A stretch of 64,000 bases of DNA from the NCBI RefSeq assembly GCF_018070345.1, contig NZ_JAGPXX010000002.1, forward strand, positions 62,001-126,000, in the 5' to 3' direction. The notes under the pieces are model-generated. The model made no database searches. It saw only the letters and a program-made list of their open reading frames with translations, and was not told where the DNA came from. This document shows positions 36,311 to 45,800 of the stretch, piece after piece. A program made the position numbers and the translations under genes. Every line of letters starts with the position of its first letter. Position 1 is the first letter of the stretch. The DNA comes from Streptomyces sp. F63. Lineage in GTDB: Bacteria > Actinomycetota > Actinomycetes > Streptomycetales > Streptomycetaceae.

Positions 36311-37780
36311 TCACCAGACGCGCGGACGCGGCCCCCAGCCCCACGCCCGCGGACGGGGCACGGCGGCCGCCTCGACCTGCGCGGCCAGCGCCAGCAGCGG
36401 GCCCTCGGCCCCGTGGGCGGCGCCGAGCATCATCCCGACGGGCAGCCCGTCCTCCGTCCATTCCACGGGCAGGGAGACCGCGGGCAGACCGGCGATGTTC
36501 CACGGCCCCGTGAACGGGGTGAAGGCCACCTGGGCGGCGAAATCGGCCGCCGGGTCCGCGTCGTTCCGCAGTGCGCCCACGGGCGCGGGCGGCTGGGCGA
36601 GCGTGGGGGTGAGCACGGCGTCACACCCGGCCACGGCCGCGGCGAGCCGCCGGCCGACCCGCTGCATGGACTCCAGGGCCCGCGCGTAGTCCAGCCCGGA
36701 AGCCTCGCGGCCGCGCTCCCGCAGCCACCGCGTCAGCGGCAGCAGTTCCGCCTCCCGCTCCGGGGGGACGGGCGCCAGCGCGGCCATCACCGCCCAGACC
36801 GGCGTGAAGGTGTCCCGGTCCCCCGGCCGCAGCGGCTGCTCCAGATCGACCACCTCGTGCCCCAGTCCGGCCAGCAGCGCGGACGTCCTCTCGTACGCGG
36901 CGAGCACCTCCGGCGCGACGGTGACACCGGGCACGTCCGGACGCGCCCAGCGGCCGATCCGCAGCCGGCCGGGGGTCCGGTCACACCAGCGGAGGAACGG
37001 CGTCTCCGGCGCGGCCAGCGGCACCGGGTCGCCGGGTACGGGGGCAGCCATCACATCCAGCAGCGCCGCGGCGTCCCGGACGGTGCGGGCGAGCGGCCCG
37101 GCGGTGGCCAGGCCGCTGACGTCACCGCCCGGGGCGGGACTGACCCGGCCCCGGCTGGGCTTCACACCGACGATGCCGCAGCAGCTCGCGGGGATGCGGA
37201 TGGAGCCGCCGCCGTCACTGCCCTGCGCGGCGGGCGCCAGTCCGGCGGCCACGGCCGCGGCCGCGCCCCCGCTGGACCCCCCGGCGCCCCGCGAGAGGTC
37301 GTACGGCGAACGGGCGGGCGGCCCGGCCCGGCCCTCGGTGTAGGCGGGCAGCCCGAACTCGGGGGTGTTGGTCTTGCCCAGCAGGACGGTGCCGGCCTCC
37401 CGGAGCAGCGCGACGAGCCGGGGCTCCTCGTCGTCCTCGGGGACGGTGTGCCCGGCGAAGACGGCGGAGCCGTAGGTGCAGCGGACGCCCGGCACGGCGT
37501 CGAGGTCCTTGACCGGCAGCGGCACCCCCAGCAGCGGCGGCAGCCCGTCACCGCCGCCCGCGGTGCCGCCGCGGCCCGCCGTGCGCCGCGCGAGGAGGCG
37601 CTCGGCCCGCCGCGCGCCGTCCAGCGCGCGGTCGGCGGTGACGGTGAGGTAGGCGCCCACGGAATCGTCCAGGCGCTCGATGCGGCGCAGATAGTGCTCG
37701 GCGAGTTCGACCGGGGAGAGCTCCCCGCCCCGCACGGCCGTGGCCTGTTCGAGCATCGTCAACTCATGGGGATCCGCCAT
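36311..37780 (-). CDS. Amidase (amidase-signature family)
   Basis: Predicted 489 residues. It hydrolyses a carboxamide to acid and ammonia in the cytoplasm. The Ser-cisSer-Lys triad is visible: K91 (VPLPVKDLDAV), cis-Ser S169 (GAGGSSGGAAAAVAAG) and nucleophile S193 (GSDGGGSIRIPAS). The later GPLARTVRDAAALLD and WNIAGLPAVSLPVE are family features. GatA proteins are similar, but no gatB or gatC is near and the C-terminus differs, so a general amidase is more likely. ATG 37780 gives MADPHELTMLEQA, the usual start. It is divergent from the GH84-like gene and 263 bp upstream of the small peptide gene on the same strand. Confidence 0.88.
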   Translation of the reverse strand: MADPHELTMLEQATAVRGGELSPVELAEHYLRRIERLDDSVGAYLTVTADRALDGARRAERLLARRTAGRGGTAGGGDGLPPLLGVPLPVKDLDAVPGVRCTYGSAVFAGHTVPEDDEEPRLVALLREAGTVLLGKTNTPEFGLPAYTEGRAGPPARSPYDLSRGAGGSSGGAAAAVAAGLAPAAQGSDGGGSIRIPASCCGIVGVKPSRGRVSPAPGGDVSGLATAGPLARTVRDAAALLDVMAAPVPGDPVPLAAPETPFLRWCDRTPGRLRIGRWARPDVPGVTVAPEVLAAYERTSALLAGLGHEVVDLEQPLRPGDRDTFTPVWAVMAALAPVPPEREAELLPLTRWLRERGREASGLDYARALESMQRVGRRLAAAVAGCDAVLTPTLAQPPAPVGALRNDADPAADFAAQVAFTPFTGPWNIAGLPAVSLPVEWTEDGLPVGMMLGAAHGAEGPLLALAAQVEAAAVPRPRAWGWGPRPRVW

Positions 37781-38013
37781 CCGCCCACTGTAGGACCGGG
37801 GCCGCCCCCGGCCGGCGGACGCGTCCGGCCAAGGCCGCCGTATACCCGCCCTGCTCCCGCCAACACCCCCGCCATACCTCGCCAATCGGGACATGCGGGG
37901 CCCGAACGTTGACACTTCTCCCGGGGCGGTGGTGGGCTCTTTCCGGTTGCCCGGGGTTCCGCCCCCCGAGGGGGCGGGCGGCCGGCAGGTCTGGACAGGG
38001 CGAGGAGACGACC

Positions 38014-41000
38014 GTGCAGTTCCGGTTCACCGGCCCGCTCGGTGGCGGCGCAGACGACGGACGGGGCGGCACGCGGACAGCGGGGGAACCCGCCGGGCCG
38101 CGCGACACGGGCTGCCGGCGCCGGGGCCGCCCCGCCGGCGGGCTGCGTCCCCGCGTCGCCGGAGCGACCGCGCTGGCCGCCGCGATGATCGGCGGACTCG
38201 TCGGAACGGCGCCCGGAGCGGCCGCGGCGCCCTCCCCCGCGGGCGGCCCGGCCTCCACGGCCGAGGACCGCAAGGGCGACGGCTCCGTACCGCCCGTCTG
38301 GCCCCGGCCGCAGGATCTGCGCGCCCAGGGGAAGCCCGTCCGGGTGACCGAGCGGGTGGCCCTGGTGTCCGACGAGCACACCGATCCGTACGCGCTGGAC
38401 GCGCTGCGCGCCCTGCTGCGCTCGGCCGGCGCCCGGACGGTGCTCGACGTCCGCCCGGACGGCGAACCGCCCCGGGACGCCCTGGTGGTGCGCGCGGACG
38501 CCGGGAGCGCGGCGGAGGCCCTGCGTTCCCTGCGCGCGCCCTCGGCGGCGGATCTGCCGTCCGGCGGCTACCGGCTGGCGGTCGGCCGGACCGGCGGACG
38601 GGACACGGTCGCGCTCGCCGGCCGGGGCGCCGACGGCCTCTTCCACGCCGTGCAGACACTGCGTCAGCTCGTCATCTCCTCCGGGGACGGCGACGGAGAG
38701 AAAGGGGAAGAGGGCGAGGGTGACCGCGGCACCGCGGACCGTGCCGGCCGCTCCTTCGCCGGCGTCGTCGTGCGCGACTGGCCGGGCACCGCCGTGCGCG
38801 GCATCGCGGAGAGCTTCTACGGCACCCCGTGGACCCGCGAACAGCGCCTGCAGCAGCTCGACTTCCTGGGCCGCACCAAGCAGAACCGCTACCTCTACGC
38901 GGCCGGCGACGACCCGTACCGGCAGACCCGCTGGCGCGACCCGTACCCGGCCGGGCAGCGCGGGGAGTTCCGCGCGCTGGCCGAACGGGCCCGCGCCAAC
39001 CACGTGACGCTGGGCTGGGCGGTGGCCCCCGGCCAGGCGCTCTGCTTCTCCTCCGACGACGACGTCAGGGCGCTCACCCGCAAGATCGACGCCATGTGGG
39101 CGCTGGGTGTCCGCGCGTTCCAGCTCCAGTTCCAGGACGTGAGCTACAGCGAGTGGCACTGCGACACGGACGCCCGGCGCTTCGGCTCCGGGCCGGAGGC
39201 GGCAGCCGAGGCCCAGGCCCGGGTCGCGAACGCCGTCGCCGGTCATCTCGCCGACCGCCACCCCGGCGCCGTCCCGCTCTCCGTGCTGCCCACCGAGTAC
39301 TACCAGGAGGGCACCACCGCCTACCGCAGCGCCCTCGCGGGAGCACTGCGCCGGGAGGTGGAGGTCGCCTGGACGGGCGTCGGCGTCGTGCCGAAGACCA
39401 TCACCGGCGGCGAACTGGCCGACGCCCGCGAGGCGTTCGGCCACCCGATCGTCACCATGGACAACTACCCGGTCAACGACTTCGCGCAGGACCGGCTCTT
39501 CCTCGGCCCGTACCGGGGACGGGAACCGGGCGTCGCCGTCGGCTCCGCCGCGCTGCTGGCCAACGCCATGACGCAGCCGGCCGCCTCCCGCATCCCGCTG
39601 TTCACGGCGGCCGACTTCTCCTGGAACCCGCGCGGCTACCGGCCGCAGGAGTCCTGGCAGGCGGCCGTCGACGCCCTCGCGGGCCCGGACGCCCGGTCCC
39701 GGCAGGCGCTGGGCGTCCTCGCGGCCCACGGCTCCTCCTCGGAGCTGGGCGGCAAGGAGTCGGCGTATCTGCGGCCGCTGATCGACGCGCTCTGGACCGC
39801 CCACAGCAGCGGTGACCGCGAGAAGCTGGAGAAGGCGGGCGAACGGCTGCGCGAGGCCTTCCGCGTCATGGGCCGGGCGCGGGACCACCTCGCCGGGCCG
39901 GCGGGCGAGGAACTGGCGGCGGACGGGGAGGCCGGTCCGTGGCTCGCGCAGCTGGCGCGCTACGGCCGCGCGGGCGAACGGGCCGTGGAGATGCTGCTCG
40001 CACAGGCGCGCGGGGACGGCGCGGCGGCCTGGCGGGCGCAGCTGGAGCTGCGGGAGCTCCGGAAGGAGATCGCCGCCTCGCCGGCGACCGTCGGCGAGGG
40101 CGTGCTCGACCCGTTCCTGAAGAAGGCGGCCGGGCGCGCGGACGCCTGGACGGGCGCCGACCGGGCCCGCCCCCGCGACGCGTACACGGAACGGCCCGGG
40201 GAGCTCCGCGTCGACCTGGGCGGCACCCGCCCGCTGGCCGCGGTGACCGTCCTGTCCCGCCCCGGCCGGGACACCGACGCGGCCGTCGAGGCGCATGTCC
40301 CCGGGGAGGGCTGGCGGAGCCTGGGCCGGCTGTCCGGGGACGGCTGGACGCAGCTGGGCGGGAAGGACGTCCGCGCCGACACCGTGCGGCTCACCTGGCC
40401 GCGCGGCGGGCGGCCCCCGGAGGTACGGGGCGTGGTGCCGTGGTTCGCCGACCTGCCCGACGCCCGGCTCGACCTGGCGGACGGCGAGACGGACGTCACC
40501 ATCGGCGGCGAGGAGGAGGTCCCGGTCGAGCTGACCGCGGAACGGCCCTCGGACGTGCGCGGCCGGCTGGTGGCCACCTCCCCCGAGGGCATCGAGGTGA
40601 AGGTCCCGCAGGGCGTCACCGTGCGGCGGGGCACGAAGACCGAGGTGCCGGTGACGGTCTCCGTCCCGGAGGACACCCCCGCCGGCTCGTACGAAGTGCC
40701 GTTCGACTTCGCGGGTGAGAAGCGGACGCTGACCGTGCGGGCGTTCCCCGAGACCGGCGGGCCGGATCTGGCGCGCGGGGCCACGGCCACCTCCTCGGGC
40801 GACGAGACCGCCGACTTCCCGGCGCCGGCGGCGGTCGACGGCGACCCGGCGACCCGCTGGTCCTCCCCCGCGGAGGACAACGCCTGGTTCCAGCTGGAAC
40901 TGGCCCGTCCGGCCCGGGTCGGCCAAGTGGTGCTGCACTGGCAGGACGCGTACGCGGCCCGCTACCGCGTCCAGGTCTCGTCCGACGGGCGCGTCTGGCG

Positions 41001-41155
41001 GGACGCGGCGGCCGTGCGGGGACGGCCGCGGCGGCCGGGAGTCGGTGCGGATGGACGCGCCGGACACCCGGTTCATCCGCGTCCAGGGCGAGAAGCGCGC
41101 CACCCGGTACGGCTATTCGCTGTTCTCCGTGGAGGCGTACGCGGTCGGAGGCTGA
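38014..41155 (+). pseudogene. Secreted GH84-like beta-N-acetylglucosaminidase with F5/8-type C domain; apparent +1 frameshift
   Basis: The GTG at 38014 has GAGGAG 6 nt before it. Residues 49-72 are a signal-like hydrophobic stretch after an unusually long basic N-region. A GH20b/GH84 N-terminal domain (DALVVRADAGS ... ADGLFHAVQTLRQL) is followed by a GH84 barrel (RGIAESFYGTPWTREQRLQQ, VLPTEYYQEGT, VEVAWTGVGVV, NYPVNDF, FTAADFSWNP). The catalytic Asp pair of GH84 (normally DD) reads QD here (Q374-D375). A C-terminal F5/8-type C (discoidin) domain starts near residue 917. At 41018-41021 a run of four Gs shifts the frame: skipping one G gives DGRGGRESVRMDAP ... RVQGEKRATRYGYSLFSVEAY and a stop at 41155, the proper end of the domain; the unshifted frame runs on as noise to 41409. 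If the extra G is a sequencing error, the full protein has 1,046 residues. Confidence 0.8.
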
Positions 41156-41220
41156 GCCCCGGGCCCGCCGCGGCATCCGCCTCCCCGCGCCCGGACGGCG
41201 CCGGCCCGCGCACGCCGCCG

Positions 41221-41282
41221 GCACCGGGCGCGCGGGCGGCACCGGGCGCGCGGGCGGCACCGGGCGCGCGGGCGGCACCGGG
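41221..41282. repeat. 18-bp tandem repeat, three copies and a partial
   Basis: GCACCGGGCGCGCGGGCG repeats at 41221, 41239 and 41257, followed by 8 bp of a fourth. It lies in the convergent gap between the GH84-like gene and the HNH gene. The repeats can form many hairpins and may act as a terminator. Confidence 0.9.
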
Positions 41283-41311
41283 CCGCACGGCGGGCACAAG
41301 AGGGCCCGGAT

Positions 41312-41848
41312 CTAGGCGGATATGCCGTCGATCCGGGCCATGGCGTCCTCGGCGCCGTAGGGCTGCAAATACGGCAGCCAGCGTGGGTCCCGATGCCCGG
41401 TGCCGATGATGCGCCAGGCCAGTCCGGAGGGGGGCGCCGGCTGGTGCCGCAGCCGCCAGCCCAGCTCCGACACGTGCCGGTCCGCCTTGACGTGGTTGCA
41501 GCGCCGGCAGGCGGCGACCACGTTCTCCCAGGAGTGCTGGCCGCCGCGGCTGCGCGGGATGACGTGGTCGACGCTCGTCGCGGTGGCACCGCAGTAGGCG
41601 CAGCGCCCGCCGTCCCGCGCGAACAGGGCCCGCCGGGTGAGCGGGACGGGCCCCCGGTAGGGCACCCGTACAAAACGCTTCAGGCGGACGACGCTGGGCG
41701 CGGGGACCGCCTGGGTCGCGCTGTGCATCAGGGCGCCGGAGTCCTCAAGGCTGACCGCCTTGCCGTTGAGGACGAGCACGAGGGCGCGGCGGAGCGGTAC
41801 GACGCCGAGCGGCTCGTACGACGCGTTGAGGACCAGGACGTGCGGCAC
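41312..41848 (-). CDS. HNH endonuclease domain protein
   Basis: Predicted 178 residues. The N-terminal half begins MPHVLVLNASYEPLGVVPLR, typical of a widely conserved actinobacterial HNH family. The HNH/McrA core is RDGGRCAYCGATATSVDHVI (CxxC and DH), PRSRGGQHSWENVVAACRRC and NHVKADR, with two CxxC pairs binding zinc. The family is a chromosomal housekeeping-like gene with unknown DNA target rather than a homing enzyme. ATG 41848 has AAGGAGG just upstream, so the start is certain. The stop is TAG. It is divergent from the mechanosensitive channel gene. Confidence 0.87.
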   Translation of the reverse strand: MPHVLVLNASYEPLGVVPLRRALVLVLNGKAVSLEDSGALMHSATQAVPAPSVVRLKRFVRVPYRGPVPLTRRALFARDGGRCAYCGATATSVDHVIPRSRGGQHSWENVVAACRRCNHVKADRHVSELGWRLRHQPAPPSGLAWRIIGTGHRDPRWLPYLQPYGAEDAMARIDGISA

Positions 41849-42112
41849 GGTGCCTCCTTGTACGCCGGCGGCGCGTGGCTCGCGCCGGGACGATCTGCAG
41901 ATAGTTTCCCCTCAGCCCAGGTGATGGCGCCACCAGGTCCGCGTAACGCATCAGGAGTGTTTTCGACCACACGGTGTCCCGGCCCGCGGGAAGGGGTCGC
42001 TCCCCCGAGCGGAACGAACAGATGAACCCGCCCGTCCCGTTAGTCTGGTTGGTCTGCCGGCCGGACCATCCGGTGCCACCGGGCGGCCGGGTCGTACACG
42101 GAGGGTTTCGCT

Positions 42113-43213
42113 GTGTTCTGGTACCTCGCCGATGCCACCACTCCCGCCGCGCCGACGCTCCGGGAGGCACAGGAGAACGCCACCCAGGCGGCCGGATGGG
42201 TGGAGGAGAACTGGTCCGTCTGGCTGGGCGCGGGGCTGCGCATCCTGCTGATCGTCGTGATCGCCTTCGCCCTGCGGTCCGTCGTCCGGCGCACCATCAC
42301 CAAGCTCATCAACCGGATGAACCGCGCCTCCCAGGCCACCGAGGGCCTTCCGCTGCGCGGTCTGCTGGTGAACGCCGAGCGGCGCCGGCAGCGCTCCGAG
42401 GCGATCGGCTCGGTGCTGCGCAGCGTCACCTCCTTCGTCATCCTGGGCACGGCGGCGCTGACCGTGCTCTCCGTGCTGAGCATCAACCTCGCGCCGCTTC
42501 TCGCCAGCGCCGGCGTGGCCGGCATCGCGCTGGGCTTCGGCGCGCGCAACCTCGTCACCGACTTCCTCTCCGGCGTCTTCATGATCCTGGAGGACCAGTA
42601 CGGGGTGGGCGACGTGGTCGACGCGGGGGTGGCGAGCGGCGAGGTCATCGAGGTCGGTCTGCGCGTGACCAAGCTGCGCGGTGACGAGGGCGAGATCTGG
42701 TACGTCCGCAACGGCGAGATCAAGCGGATCGGCAACAAGAGCCAGGGCTGGGCGACCGCCTCCGTGGACGTGCACCTGCGTCCCGACGAGGACCTGGAGA
42801 AGGCCCGCAGGGCCATCGTGGAGGCCGGTGAGCGGATGGCCGCGGAGGAGCCGTGGAACGAGCGGCTGTGGGGCCCCGTCGACGTGCTGGGCCTGGAGTC
42901 GATGACGCTGGAGTCCCTGGTGATCCGCACCTCGGCCAGGACCATGCCGGGCAAACGGCTCGGAGTGGAGCGGGAACTGCGCTGGCGTGTCAAGCAGGCA
43001 TTCGACGAAGCGGGCATCCGGATCGTCGGCGCCGGGCCCGAGCCCGCCGACGAGGCCCCGCAGCGGGACCCGCTGGCCGGGGTGGCTCCCCCGTCGGCCC
43101 TGGCCAGTCCCACCTCGCCGCAGTCCGTCAACGCCTCTCCGCTGCCGCAGAGCCCGCCCGCGCCGCCGTCGTCCCCGGCGTCCGGCCCGAACGTCCCCCA
43201 CCTGTCCAAGTAG
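42113..43213 (+). CDS. MscS-family mechanosensitive ion channel
   Basis: Predicted 366 residues. It opens on hypo-osmotic shock to release solutes. It has three or so membrane helices: about 39-55 (LGAGLRILLIVVIAFAL), about 103-125 (VTSFVILGTAALTVLSVLSI), and the pore-lining helix (LASAGVAGIALGFGARNLVTDF), with the Gly/Ala-rich packing face of MscS. The cytoplasmic beta domain follows (DQYGVGDVVDAGVASGEVIE, WYVRNGEIKRIGNKSQ). A 60-residue Pro/Ser-rich C-terminal tail is added and is probably disordered. The GTG at 42113 has GGAGGG 8 nt upstream. No osmoregulated promoter could be recognised. Confidence 0.9.
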   Translation: MFWYLADATTPAAPTLREAQENATQAAGWVEENWSVWLGAGLRILLIVVIAFALRSVVRRTITKLINRMNRASQATEGLPLRGLLVNAERRRQRSEAIGSVLRSVTSFVILGTAALTVLSVLSINLAPLLASAGVAGIALGFGARNLVTDFLSGVFMILEDQYGVGDVVDAGVASGEVIEVGLRVTKLRGDEGEIWYVRNGEIKRIGNKSQGWATASVDVHLRPDEDLEKARRAIVEAGERMAAEEPWNERLWGPVDVLGLESMTLESLVIRTSARTMPGKRLGVERELRWRVKQAFDEAGIRIVGAGPEPADEAPQRDPLAGVAPPSALASPTSPQSVNASPLPQSPPAPPSSPASGPNVPHLSK

Positions 43214-43271
43214 CGGCTGCGCACCACGGTCCGGCGGCCGGTCCTCCGGTGCGGCCGGGGAAGGGATGGCC

Positions 43272-44585
43272 ATGCGACTCGCGGTCGTCGGCGGAGGATC
43301 CACCTACACCCCGGAGCTCATCGACGGGTTCGCGCGGCTGCGCGATGTCCTGCCGGTGGACGAACTGGTCCTGATCGATCCGGCGGCGGACCGGCTGGAG
43401 CTCGTCGGCGGCCTGGCCCGGCGCATCCTCGCCCGGCAGGGCCACCCCGGCCGGATCGTCCTCACCGGCGATCCGGACGCCGGGGTGGAGGGCGCGGACG
43501 CCGTCCTGCTCCAGTTGCGCGTCGGCGGGCAGGCCGCGCGCCGGGAGGACGAGACCTGGCCGCTGGAGTGCGGCTGCGTCGGCCAGGAGACCACCGGGGC
43601 CGGCGGCCTCGCCAAGGCGCTGCGCACCGTCCCCGTCGTCCTGGACATCGCCGAGCGGGTGCGGCGGCGCAGCCCGCGCGCCTGGATCGTCGACTTCACG
43701 AACCCGGTCGGCATCGTCACCCGCGCGCTGCTGGCCGCCGGCCACCGGGCCGTCGGCCTGTGCAACGTGGCCATCGGCTTCCAGCGGCGGTTCGCGGCGC
43801 TGCTGGACGCGGACCCGGCGGACGTCTCCCTGGAGCACGTCGGCCTGAACCATCTGACGTGGGAGCGCGGAGTGCGGCTGGGGGGCACCGACGTCCTGCC
43901 GAGGCTGATCGCCGAGCACGGCGGCGCCCTGGCGGACGCCCTGCGCCTGCCGCGCACCCTCCTCGAACGGCTCGGCGTCGTCCCCTCGTACTACCTGCGC
44001 TACTACTACCGGCACGACGAGGTCGTACGGGAACAGCAGGAGGGCCCCTCGCGCGCCGCCGAGGTGGCCGGGATCGAGCGGCGGCTGCTGGAGATGTACG
44101 CCGATCCGGCGCTGGACCACAAGCCGGAGCTGCTCTCCCGGCGGGGCGGCGCCTACTACTCGGAGGCGGCGGTGGCACTCACCGCCGCACTGCTGCGCCG
44201 GCCCGGGAGGAGCGGCGGGACCCGGGAGGACGGGGACCCGGGCGGCCGGAGTCCGGACGGCGAGGAGGACGTGCAGGTGGTGAACGTCCGCAACGACGGC
44301 ACCCTGCCGTTCCTGCCCGGCGACGCCGTCATCGAGGTCCCGGCGGCGGTCGGCCCGGGCGGCGCCCGCCCACTGCCGGTACGCCCCCTGGAACCGCTGT
44401 ACGCGGGCCTGGTCGCGCAAGTGACCGCCTACGAGCACCTCGCCCTGGAGGCGGCCCTCAAGGGCGGCCGCGACCGGGTGTTCGAAGCGCTGCTCTGCCA
44501 TCCCCTCATCGGGCAGACCGACCACGCCGAGCGCCTGACCGACTCCCTGCTCGCGCACAACCGGCAGCACCTGGCATGGGCGTGA
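43272..44585 (+). CDS. GH4 family glycosidase (6-phospho-beta-glucosidase-like)
   Basis: Predicted 437 residues. GH4 enzymes use NAD+, Mn2+ and an oxidation-elimination mechanism on phosphorylated or free glycosides. The N-terminal Rossmann motif GGGSTYTPELIDG, the metal-binding Cys in GLCNVAIGF and the His in HVGLNHLTW are all present, as is FTNPVGIVTRALL. Sequence pattern and size match 6-phospho-beta-glucosidases (CelF/LicH type). The ATG at 43272 has GGGAAGGG at the ideal distance; ATG 43266 is possible. A Gly/Asp-rich insertion (GRSGGTREDGDPGG) lies near residue 315. Its end overlaps the kinase gene, so both act in one sugar pathway. Confidence 0.9.
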   Translation: MRLAVVGGGSTYTPELIDGFARLRDVLPVDELVLIDPAADRLELVGGLARRILARQGHPGRIVLTGDPDAGVEGADAVLLQLRVGGQAARREDETWPLECGCVGQETTGAGGLAKALRTVPVVLDIAERVRRRSPRAWIVDFTNPVGIVTRALLAAGHRAVGLCNVAIGFQRRFAALLDADPADVSLEHVGLNHLTWERGVRLGGTDVLPRLIAEHGGALADALRLPRTLLERLGVVPSYYLRYYYRHDEVVREQQEGPSRAAEVAGIERRLLEMYADPALDHKPELLSRRGGAYYSEAAVALTAALLRRPGRSGGTREDGDPGGRSPDGEEDVQVVNVRNDGTLPFLPGDAVIEVPAAVGPGGARPLPVRPLEPLYAGLVAQVTAYEHLALEAALKGGRDRVFEALLCHPLIGQTDHAERLTDSLLAHNRQHLAWA

Positions 44586-45601
44586 CCCCCGGCCCCGCCG
44601 CCGGAACCCGGCCGCTCCCGGCGGCCGTGCTGGCCTTCGACGCCGGCAACAGCAAGACCGACGCGGCCCTGGTCGCCCCCGACGGCCGCGTCCTCGGCAC
44701 CGGCCGGGCCGGGGGCTTCCGCCCGCCCGCCACCGGGATCGACGCGGCCGTGGACGTCCTCGCCCGCGCGGCCGCGGCAGCGGCGGAAGCGGCGGGACTG
44801 CCGTTCGGCGCCGCACCGGTCGCCGAGCGGGTGTCGGCCTGCCTGGCCAACGCCGATCTTCCCGCCGAGGAGCGGCGGCTGCGGGAGGCCGTGGCGGAAC
44901 GCGGCTGGGGCCGCGCCACCGAGGTCGCCAACGACACCTTCGCCGTCCTGCGCGCCGGGGCGGACGAGCCCCGGGGGGTCGCGGTGGTGTGCGGGGCGGG
45001 CATCAACTGCGCCGGGATGACACCGGACGGGCGGACGGCCCGGTTCCCGGCCCTCGGCCCGCTCTCCGGAGACCTCGGCGGCGGCCGGTGGCTCGCCGGC
45101 GAGGCGGTCTGGTTCGCCGCCCGTGCCGAGGACGGCCGGGGCGAGCCGACGGCACTGGCCCGCGCCGTCCCCGCGCACTTCGGGCTGGCCACCATGGCGG
45201 AGCTGATCGAGGCCGTGCACCTCGGCCGCCTCGGCACCCGGCGCCTGCACGGCCTGGCGCCCGTGCTCTTCGCGGTGGCCGGAGCCGGCGACCCCGTCGC
45301 ACGGTCCGTCGTCCACCGGCAGGCCGAGGAGATCGTCACCCTGGCCCGCGTGGCGCTGGACCGGCTCGGCCTGCTCGGCGAGGAGACCCCGGTCCTGCTC
45401 GGCGGCGGTGTGCTCGCCGCCCGCCCCCCTCTCCTGCTCGACGCGGTCACCCGGCTGCTGGCCGAGCAGGCGCCGAAGGCCGTCCCCCGCGTGGTCACCG
45501 CTCCGCCGGTGCTCGGCGCCGCCCTCCTCGGCCTGGACCGCACGGGAGCACCGGCCGGCGCCCGCGCCCGCCTGCGCGGGCACTACGCCGCCCGCGGGTG
45601 A
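44576..45601 (+). CDS. N-acetylglucosamine kinase-like (BadF/BadG/BcrA/BcrD ATPase fold)
   Basis: Predicted 341 residues. The ASKHA phosphate-1 loop is VLAFDAGNSKTDAALVAPDG, the phosphate-2 region VVCGAGINCAGM, and the adenosine motif VLLGGGVLAARPPLLLDA. The family includes N-acetylglucosamine and glucosamine kinases that use ATP on amino sugars. The ATG at 44576 overlaps the GH4 stop codon by 10 bp; GTG 44582 (GTGA overlap) is equally plausible. Co-translation with GH4 suggests the kinase phosphorylates the sugar released by, or fed to, the glycosidase. The substrate remains open: glucosamine, GlcNAc or glucose. No transporter is adjacent. Confidence 0.85.
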   Translation: MGVTPGPAAGTRPLPAAVLAFDAGNSKTDAALVAPDGRVLGTGRAGGFRPPATGIDAAVDVLARAAAAAAEAAGLPFGAAPVAERVSACLANADLPAEERRLREAVAERGWGRATEVANDTFAVLRAGADEPRGVAVVCGAGINCAGMTPDGRTARFPALGPLSGDLGGGRWLAGEAVWFAARAEDGRGEPTALARAVPAHFGLATMAELIEAVHLGRLGTRRLHGLAPVLFAVAGAGDPVARSVVHRQAEEIVTLARVALDRLGLLGEETPVLLGGGVLAARPPLLLDAVTRLLAEQAPKAVPRVVTAPPVLGAALLGLDRTGAPAGARARLRGHYAARG

Positions 45602-45800
45602 ACCCCTCCCGCCGCCCCGGTGATGCCCGGTGACAGGCCGCAACACGGCGCGCACCACCGCGAATCGGCGCGCACCTGGCAGGATCGGCACGGCGGAGCG
45701 CGTAAGGCGGGCGAGACCGGGGAGTATGACAGCGCGCCGCGGAAGGTGATCGGGGACGGCGACGCCGCGGCGGCCGCCACGCACACAGGAGAGGTGATCG

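Noticed and set aside
37781..41103. Long minus-strand frame opposite the GH84-like gene
   Set aside because: Arg/Gly/Val-rich shadow without motifs; the plus strand carries the GH84 and discoidin signatures.
41312..41848. HNH gene as a homing endonuclease or phage marker
   Set aside because: The sequence is of the widely conserved chromosomal HNH family in actinobacteria, with normal GC and no insertion signs.
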